Source: Fragilaria crotonensis
Lineage: Eukaryota; Bacillariophyta; Fragilariophyceae; Fragilariales; Fragilariaceae
Direction of reading: 5' to 3'
NCBI GenBank assembly: GCA_022925895.1
Contig: JAKSYS010000477.1
Coordinates: forward strand, 1 to 49,670
Length of the DNA stretch: 49,670 nucleotides
Position numbers and translations under genes: made by a program. The notes beneath the pieces are model-generated. The model was not told the DNA's origin. It did not search any database and saw nothing but the letters and a program-made list of their open reading frames with translations. Shown here piece after piece: positions 43,321 to 49,670 of the stretch. The first letter of the stretch is position 1; each line of letters begins with the position of its first letter.

Positions 43321-43605
43321 CCACGCCCAATCTTGTTTCTTCCGAGGCAATGGGTCTTGATGCGAGTCGTCAAGTGACTGTGCCCGCAATCATAATCATC
43401 AGATCACATTTAAAAGAAAGATCAACAAGACGACCTTTTGCAGGCGTTGATAACGTCTGGGGGATTCCTACTAGTGCATTACAGTGTGTTGCGTCTACTT
43501 TTGGTACCGATTATGAGTACAGTATTACAAGCATCATCTAACGTCGAACGAAGAAAGTGAATTATTATAAAAACAACTACTATGTATAAATGAACACTAG
43601 CAATC

Positions 43606-46600
43606 CTAAACTCGATAGTGATCCTGAAATTCACCCTTCACCCACATTATCGTCCCGTTCCGATCACAGACAGGAACCATCTGAGGTGGCTTCCACTGCG
43701 ACCGCTTCTCTTTCTGTGCCTTCTCTGCAATCAGCTTGAACGAATCTCCCGCTAGTGTCTGCATCTGACCATACGTATCAATCGTCATAGTGCCACTCTC
43801 AAGGAGAGTCTCACAACGAGACAAGACAGCGTTCGCACCTTCTTCAATCACAGACTCGAGGAATGTCTTCATTTTTCCGCATTGGTCAAGAAATGAGAGA
43901 TCAGGGATAGGGAAGGGAAGTCCCTGCGAACCGGCAGCCCCTTTCAGTGCCATTAGGCACAGAATCAGCCAAGGTGCAATCTTTGTTATCCATCCTTTTG
44001 GCACCTCGATCTCAAAGGGTTCGTGACCTGGTTGACCTGAGTGTGCGCAAATAAAGACAACCTTATATTTTTGCTTCAATGCGCTCTTGATCCACTTCTT
44101 GGGATTTCCCAGGTCTTGCTTCTCAACCGAGATGGGTGTCACCCAAACGAGATTTGGGCACTCCTTGAACTGATTCGCAGCGAGCATCGACAATGCCGCC
44201 AATGACCGTTCTAATCCGCTTGCCAACCTCTGAAGCATCTCCTGCTGCTCCTGCAGCAATTGGTTATTGCGTTCAACACCAACTCGGACCGCTCTCATCC
44301 CGTGGAGAATTTCGTCCAACTTGGCATGTTCGACTTTCTTCTCAATGTACCGATTGTACGTCTCAACAGATACGCGTCCAAAAAGATCTTCGTCTCGAAA
44401 CGGTTGACTCAAGCACCGGTCAATCAGGCACGATACGTGGTATCCGGTGCTATGACCAAGCGCGTTCCCGAGGCAACCTGAGCACAAAGGATGCCCTTCG
44501 CTACACGCCATATCCGTACGGTATTGGTTGCAAATAATACAGAATGGGCGGTTGTCTCCTGCGCTGTTAGTCTCGGGGTTTGGTGTTTCTGTGATGGCCG
44601 TGCGAAGCTCATCAAGGAGCTCGCTGGTGCTCAACCTTGTTTTAGAGGTAGGGGTTATGCACCGAATAGCAGCTTTGCAAACTAATCGAAAAGACCTTGG
44701 ATCCCAGATGATGGAGGGGTCTGCATCTTGTTCAAGTATCTTCCACCCATCGACAATGAGCTCATCATCCTCATCCTTAACATACTTCTCAAACACATCG
44801 TCGAATTGCGTTCCATTCCTTGTCGACTGCCCATTAATCAAGCACCCTAAAATTAATTCAACCATGACAATGCCAATAGAATACACATCAAAGGCGGCAA
44901 TATAGGGACACGACTTCCCCATACCCTTCTTCTTGACATACTCCGGGCACATATACCCAGGGGTTCCAAATGCGTGGCCGCCAGTTGTACTCCATACTGA
45001 TGGTATGACAGAGCCTGGAACAAAGTTGAGGTTCTCGTCTGGAACAAACTTGGCAAGCCCACAGTCAATGAGCCGGGCTGTAAAATCTTCCGCCAGACAA
45101 ATGTTCGCACTCTTGATATCGCGATGAAAGACTTTCCAGCCCTCGCAACCACCAGAGTGCAAGAAATTGACTGCTCTCGCCACTTCGAACATGATTGACA
45201 GCCGTATGTCTGCCGTGAGGCGGGCTCGATTGCCGTCATCTCTCAAGAAGCCATCGAGGGAGCCGTTGGCAGCATATTCATACACCAAAAACTGATCATT
45301 AAGACTAGCATTTAAATTGTAGCCGTACAAGACTATGATGTTGGGATGATGAAATCTCTTGAGTGTCTGGAAGAATTGTACACATGCTGTTATGTTAGAA
45401 CTCCAGAATGGGGTGGGGGTTTCGCCTATGATTTGAGAGCAGAAGCCTGAACTTACCGAAAGTTCCCGCTGGAAGCTTTTCCGAATTTCGTTAATTGTAT
45501 CTTGATCACATTGAGCAAGTTTGACCTTTTTGACTGCAAATTTTTTGGGGAGATGACTATCCTCGGCCAAAAAAACCTTGCCAAAGGCACCTGATCCAAG
45601 TTTGCGGTTGGTGACGCAATGTTCTATGTACTGATGGGAGAGTTCAACAGGATCATGATCCTTGGAGGTGCTACTCATCACCTTGAACAGCTTGCTTCGG
45701 TCCTGTTCAATCACAGCGTCATCGCTGGAAGGGCTGTTTTCGTTTCGACGAGGGGGGTTGTCTGTCACTCGCTGCCCAGCTACACTTCCTGTTGCAGGCC
45801 TTCTATTCAACAACTCTTGTCGACGGCGCTTCTCTTCAATGGCCTGCTTCCGTTCATCCGTGACACGACTCCGCTCTTCCTCTTCACGACGCCTCCGCTC
45901 TTCCTCCTCAAGACGATTCCTCTCGTCCTCCTTGTGTTTTTTCAAGAGACCCACAACATCATCGTGTTTTTGTCGGAGCGCAATATCCAGAGCTGTTAGT
46001 AAGCCACCATCAACAGTACATTGGAGATTCACATCCACCTTGATGGTTTGGAGCAACGTGCGAACGACTTCCACATGGCCTTTTTGACTCGCATGGTAAA
46101 GGGCTGTTGCACCATCGGTACATTGGAGATTCACATCCACGTTGTTGTTTTGGAGCAACTCGCGAACGACTTCCAAATGGCCCTTATAACTCGCAACGAC
46201 AACGGCTGTTGAACCATCATCAGTAAGTTGGAGATTCACATCCACCTTGTTGCTTTGGAGCAACTCACGAACGATTTCCAAATGGCCCTTTTCACTCGCA
46301 ATATAAAGGGCTGTTGCGCCATCAGTCTCTTGGAGATTCACATCAACCTTGTTGTTTCGGAGCAACACGCGGACGACTTCCACATGGCCCTTTTCACTCG
46401 CAACGTACAGGGCTGTAAAACCACCAGTGCTTTGGAGATTCACATCCACCTTGTTGTTATAAAGCAACTCGCGGACGACTTCCACATGGCCCTTTTCACT
46501 CGCAACGTAAAGGGCTGTAAAACCACCAGTGCTTTGGAGATTCACATCCACCTTGTTGTTTAGGAGCAACAGACGGACGATTTCCAAATGGCCCTTTTCA

Positions 46601-47289
46601 CTCGCGACAGGAAGGGCTGTAAAACCACCAGCAGTGTTTTGGAGATTCACATCCACCTTGTTGTTTTGGAGCAACGCGCGGACGACTTCCACATGGCCAT
46701 TTTGAATCGCAACGTAAAGGGCTGTTAAGCCACTATCTCGTTGAAGATTGACATCAACCTTGCTGCTTTGGAGCAACGTGCGGACGACTTCCACATGGCC
46801 ATGACAACTCGCAATGTGAAGAGCTGTTACACCATCATTATAACATTGGAGATTGACATCAACCTTTTTGTTTTGGAGCAACAGGCGGACGATTTCCAAA
46901 TAACCTTTTTCACTCGCGACATAAAGGGCTGTAAAACCACCGGTGCTTTGGAGATTCATATCCACCTTGTTGTTTTGGAGCAACGCGCGGACGACTTCCA
47001 CATGGCCATTTTGAATCGCAACGTAAAGGGCTGTTGCACCACTATCACGTTGAAGATTGACATCAACCTTTTTCTTTTGGAGCAACAGGCGGACGACTTC
47101 CAAATGACCCTCTTGACTCGCAACGTAAAGGGCTGATCTACCATCCTCATCAAGTTGAGCATTCACATTGGCTTCCGCTCGTAACAAGTCACGAAACTCC
47201 GGGAGATTACCATGATAGGCACTGATAATCAATTTCCGATCATTCTCACTCGACGGTTCTTTCTTCCTTTTCGAAAAGATAGATGGCAT
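43606..47289 (-). CDS. Gene D: ankyrin-repeat TKL kinase with RING-like cluster
   Basis: The only intact array member. It starts at ATG 47289 (MPSIFSKRKKEPSSEN); splicing a 90-nt intron gives 1197 residues. Residues 20-450: about 13 ankyrin repeats, many VDVNLQ...GFTALYVASEKGHVEVVR. 455-520: charged coiled coil (ERNRLEEEERRRREEEERSR). 560-853: kinase with GSGAFGKV, AVKK, HRDIKSANICL (about 693), DCGLAKF in place of DFG (about 713), GTPGYMCPEY (about 746). About 885-925: CIICNQYRTDMAC...PLCSGC...C-x4-C, RING-like. 940-1000: helical. C-terminus: YKVVFICAHSGQPGHEPFEI, PKGWITKIAPW and PPQMVPV. Kinase type resembles IRAK/RLK. A signalling scaffold that phosphorylates, and perhaps ubiquitinates, partners bound by the ankyrins is inference. 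No signal peptide; probably cytosolic. Confidence 0.9.
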   Translation of the reverse strand: MPSIFSKRKKEPSSENDRKLIISAYHGNLPEFRDLLRAEANVNAQLDEDGRSALYVASQEGHLEVVRLLLQKKKVDVNLQRDSGATALYVAIQNGHVEVVRALLQNNKVDMNLQSTGGFTALYVASEKGYLEIVRLLLQNKKVDVNLQCYNDGVTALHIASCHGHVEVVRTLLQSSKVDVNLQRDSGLTALYVAIQNGHVEVVRALLQNNKVDVNLQNTAGGFTALPVASEKGHLEIVRLLLLNNKVDVNLQSTGGFTALYVASEKGHVEVVRELLYNNKVDVNLQSTGGFTALYVASEKGHVEVVRVLLRNNKVDVNLQETDGATALYIASEKGHLEIVRELLQSNKVDVNLQLTDDGSTAVVVASYKGHLEVVRELLQNNNVDVNLQCTDGATALYHASQKGHVEVVRTLLQTIKVDVNLQCTVDGGLLTALDIALRQKHDDVVGLLKKHKEDERNRLEEEERRRREEEERSRVTDERKQAIEEKRRRQELLNRRPATGSVAGQRVTDNPPRRNENSPSSDDAVIEQDRSKLFKVMSSTSKDHDPVELSHQYIEHCVTNRKLGSGAFGKVFLAEDSHLPKKFAVKKVKLAQCDQDTINEIRKSFQRELSVSSGFCSQIIGETPTPFWSSNITACVQFFQTLKRFHHPNIIVLYGYNLNASLNDQFLVYEYAANGSLDGFLRDDGNRARLTADIRLSIMFEVARAVNFLHSGGCEGWKVFHRDIKSANICLAEDFTARLIDCGLAKFVPDENLNFVPGSVIPSVWSTTGGHAFGTPGYMCPEYVKKKGMGKSCPYIAAFDVYSIGIVMVELILGCLINGQSTRNGTQFDDVFEKYVKDEDDELIVDGWKILEQDADPSIIWDPRSFRLVCKAAIRCITPTSKTRLSTSELLDELRTAITETPNPETNSAGDNRPFCIICNQYRTDMACSEGHPLCSGCLGNALGHSTGYHVSCLIDRCLSQPFRDEDLFGRVSVETYNRYIEKKVEHAKLDEILHGMRAVRVGVERNNQLLQEQQEMLQRLASGLERSLAALSMLAANQFKECPNLVWVTPISVEKQDLGNPKKWIKSALKQKYKVVFICAHSGQPGHEPFEIEVPKGWITKIAPWLILCLMALKGAAGSQGLPFPIPDLSFLDQCGKMKTFLESVIEEGANAVLSRCETLLESGTMTIDTYGQMQTLAGDSFKLIAEKAQKEKRSQWKPPQMVPVCDRNGTIMWVKGEFQDHYRV
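45367..45456 (-). other. Intron of gene D (90 nt, in frame)
   Basis: GTAAGT at 45456 to TTCCAG at 45367, phase 0. Without splicing it adds 30 residues (including CSQIIGETPTPFW) inside helix C. Splicing gives RELS-TLKRFHHPNII, the normal kinase sequence, and copies A and B have introns at the same place. I therefore treat it as an intron, not as coding. Confidence 0.8.
46000..47165 (-). repeat. Homogenised 102-105-nt ankyrin repeat array in gene D
   Basis: About 12 near-identical coding repeats. The block around 46400-46560 holds two adjacent units that differ by only a few bases in over 100, which points to recent duplication or gene conversion. Confidence 0.85.
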
Positions 47290-48036
47290 GGCTTGAAGTT
47301 TAAAGACACAAGGTCAAGGGATGCACAAAAACCATGAAGAATCAATGAGCGCCTTTTTTCGTGCGAATATGGACCATGATTGAAATTGGTTCCGAGTTCC
47401 GAGGGGAGTCTTGATTACCGTCGTACTCGTGTTGGCCGATAGTTTCCAGCGTGTTTGATATCAGTTTTAGAACGCTACATTTCTCGACAACAAGGCACAG
47501 CTTTTCGGTGAACCAAGTCGTGTGTAGACGTGCGTGTCTGTGTGTTGAGTTTCGTATCATACCAAACTGTACATACGGGTGTCGTGCAGGCGGGCGCATT
47601 GATCCTACGCGGAGAATTTTGGAGGGCGCATCTTTGTTGACAGCAGGTTTGTGGCTCATATTCATATGTTGCTGTGACGAAGAATACTTTTCGTGCATGG
47701 CGCATGTTCTTCGATTCGAAACGTCCAGGAACAAGTGTTGCCCTCCAACTCATGTCACTGCCAGCAATTCGGATACCGCCCGCAAGCAAAGGGTAACAAT
47801 GATGATCCAAGGAGCACAATGAAAAAGCCTCTCTCGAGACAATCTTGTTTCCGGCCGTGCAACGACTGAATGCCAGACAGACAGGACCAGGAAAAAAAGT
47901 CCCTTACAGAACGGTCAAGGACAGCCAGAAATTGGTGATCATGCTCGATGCTTGCTGCTCCAAAAACACATGAGAGAATACGACTCGACTCATGCACACA
48001 ATAGCGCACACGGCGGCCATGGAAAGGTTGCCAATT

Positions 48037-48185
48037 TGTCGGCAATTTACCATTGGCATCAAAACCCCGGGCATGACATCATTGGAAGCAATTATTTGGA
48101 TTGGCTCACGGTGCCCGCTTCTCCAATGAGTTGTGCTTCAATTTCCATTGCCTCCAGGTCGAAAACATACTCGTCGTCTGGTTCC
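48037..48185. repeat. Dispersed repeat R, copy 3 (partial)
   Basis: Matches copies 1 and 2 over ttggcatca...gggcatgacat and the region reading FDLEAMEIEA on the minus strand. Confidence 0.55.
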
Positions 48186-48302
48186 TTGAATCCTCGATTG
48201 GCTGTCGCTCCTGACGCAGAATGAAAGCCAAGCAATAACCCTGTTACTAGTACCTAGGGGGTAGGACTGTTCTACTCGGTTCTTGGCTATAAGTGATGCA
48301 TC

Positions 48303-48510
48303 TAATAATCCAAATCGATTTGCATTTGCTTCTTCACCTGTATACATTATTCATTGAAAGGGTTGCATTCTTCCGTTGGCATCAAGTCAGGGCATGACAT
48401 TATCGGGAGTACTTAGCGGATTGACCCACAAAGTCGTTTCTCCATTGCCTTCCGCTTCAATTTTCCTTCGCCTCTTCGTCGAAAATGCTCGTCGTCTCTT
48501 TCTACAACGT
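48303..48510. repeat. Dispersed repeat R, copy 2
   Basis: Matches 43104-43320 with the shared core gcattcttccgttggcatca and flanks. Copies 1 and 2 lie on either side of gene D in the same orientation. Confidence 0.65.
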
Positions 48511-48709
48511 CCGACCATGATGTACATTGGCGGAATGTCATTCATGGCTGAGTCTAACTGGCCTCTAGCAGCAGCAGAAGCGAGGGCTCAAATACCTTTT
48601 TCCTTTGAGTGCCTTTTGACTAATGGCGCCCGGTCATGCTCAGTGCTCCATGCGCTCTCCGATTTCCAAAACACTAGTGAGAGCATCTCATGCTCTCGTC
48701 GTTTTTTTT

Positions 48710-49345
48710 CAGCACGTTTGTTTGAGAAACCGTGACGAATTGTGCATCCAACTGATTGTAGTACTTGTCTTGAAGCCGAGGGATGCGTTGGCGCTACCAG
48801 CCTTGTAGGGTGGCATACCATATTTATTCATCGCACTCACCTCCACCCATTTGTGGTTCAATAACGCACAGCCCACATGCAAACGGCCACGATGGCTTGC
48901 ACCGATGAGAGCTGTGAAGCCTTCATTCGTCTTGATAATCACATCCACCCTCTTTGTTGTTCAATAAAGAACGAACCACTTCCCAATGGCCATTATTGCT
49001 TGCTCCGATGAGAGCCGTGAAGCCCTTTCTATTCTTGGTGTTGACATCAACTCAATCGTGATTCAATAACGCACAAACCACTTCCAAATGCCCCATCCAG
49101 CTTGCCACGATGAGAGCTGTGTTGCCACCATTATTCTTGATTTTCACATCGACTCCATGGTGATTCAGTAATTCACAAACTACTTCCAAATGGCCATTCT
49201 CACTTGCCACGATGAGAGCCGTGTTGCCAACCTCATCCATGATGTTCACATCCTCGCCTTTGCTCTTCAACATAGCACGAACCACTTCTACATGGCCTTT
49301 GTAGCTTTCATTGATGAGACACATGTTGTCGCCACCAACATCGCT
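48710..49345 (-). pseudogene. Ankyrin fragment E
   Basis: Five ankyrin repeats on the minus strand: SYKGHVEVVRAMLKSKGEDVN, GNTALIVASENGHLEVVCELL, GNTALIVASWMGHLEVVCALL, then after an in-frame TGA near 49053 KGFTALIGASNNGHWEVVRSLL, and after a frame shift near 48955 EGFTALIGASHRGRLHVGCALL. The stop is at about 48709. The TGA sits where a Gly codon (GGA) is expected in HDGVDVN. No kinase part follows. The start is unclear; the open frame upstream to the window edge has no ATG and no recognisable content. Confidence 0.7.
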
Positions 49346-49670
49346 TTGTATCGCTCTGCAGAGTTGTACCCTATTGAAACCGTTCAACTTCCCAAGGACC
49401 CAGGGTCGATACAAAGAGGTAAAAGGTTGCTGATGATGTGGACGGGCGAGAACCATGCTAAGGAAGGATGGGGAGATGCGACCTGAGGAGCCGCCGCCTT
49501 GAATCACTGCCGAGTGACATGGACCGCGGGACCTCTTGGAATTCGTCTGATATGGTCTTGGGCGTGACGAAGTGCATGGGCAACAACGTTCATTCTCAGT
49601 TTTTAATGAGAGAATGTAAAGAGAGAGTTGATGTGTAATAGTGTAATAATCATGATGATTCAAAGGTGTG
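49346..49670. other. Right edge of window, no gene recognised
   Basis: An open minus-strand frame continues upstream of ankyrin fragment E but shows no repeat or domain. It could be a first exon, an intron or intergenic DNA. Confidence 0.4.

Larger units (their letters stand above)
47290..48708. other. Upstream of gene D: no gene recognised
   Basis: Contains the 5' flank of gene D and two diverged copies of repeat R (48037-48185 and 48303-48510). Short ORFs on both strands (for example 47451-47822 plus) show no domain. No TATA-like element or tRNA was recognised with confidence. Confidence 0.5.

Noticed and set aside
45367-45456. Reading the 90-nt gene D intron as coding (a 1227-residue protein)
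   Set aside because: Consensus GT-AG ends, disruption of helix C and introns at the same site in paralogues argue for splicing.
46000-47165. The regular 102-105-nt repeats as a CRISPR array or satellite
   Set aside because: They are in-frame ankyrin repeats of a long ORF, with no unique spacers.

Overview
The window looks like nuclear DNA of a stramenopile alga, most likely a diatom. This is inferred from the protein families: Ty1/copia elements with a DSHADTC-type protease, non-LTR elements with APE endonuclease, reverse transcriptase and RNase H, and ankyrin/TKL-kinase genes carrying short (about 90-101 nt) GT-AG introns. No rRNA or tRNA gene that would fix the species was recognised. By boundaries defined from LTRs and target-site duplications (TSDs), about 33 kb of 49.7 kb (roughly two thirds) is transposable element.

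Host layer. All host genes read on the minus strand and are copies or pieces of one family: N-terminal ankyrin repeats, an IRAK/RLK-like (TKL) kinase with HRD but DCG in place of DFG, a RING-like Cys/His cluster and a conserved C-terminal tail. From left to right: copy A (1-2484, broken, two kinase units fused as kinase-RING-kinase), copy B (about 21930-24568 plus its N-terminus at 31721-31823, split by a copia element and frameshifted), remnant C (40790-41279, ankyrin only), copy D (43606-47289, the only apparently intact gene, 13 ankyrin repeats, one 90-nt intron), and fragment E (48710-49345, ankyrin only, broken). It is a decaying tandem array with one survivor.

Transposon layer 1 (4125-21722) is a three-level nest. 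A 5'-truncated LINE ('LINE2', 13-bp TSD 4112-4124/21723-21735) was hit by a degenerate copia element ('Copia1', LTRs 5396-5589 and 21095-21623). Copia1 was then hit by a full-length minus-strand LINE ('LINE1', 9212-18448, 15-bp TSD). Removing LINE1 and one TSD restores the Copia1 reading frame.

Transposon layer 2 (24569-31720) is a minus-strand copia element ('Copia2') inserted in the first exon of kinase copy B. It has one 553-bp LTR on the left and two directly abutting 553-bp LTRs on the right. Layer 3 (32595-40608) is a plus-strand full-length LINE ('LINE3') with an 18-bp TSD and an 18-nt poly(T) 3' end. A 65-bp 'micro-LINE' with a 14-bp TSD lies at 42927-42991.

The most interesting signals are in the LINEs. 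The ORF2 C-terminus ends in a PCNA-interaction-like motif (QxxMxxFF in two copies, VxxIxxYF in the third). LINE1, LINE2 and the micro-LINE share a 3'-terminal sequence that can fold into an AACC/GGTT hairpin, and all elements end in a T-tract rather than poly(A). ORF1 and ORF2 overlap as TAATG (LINE1) or ATGAATAG (LINE3). ORF1 has no visible zinc knuckle.
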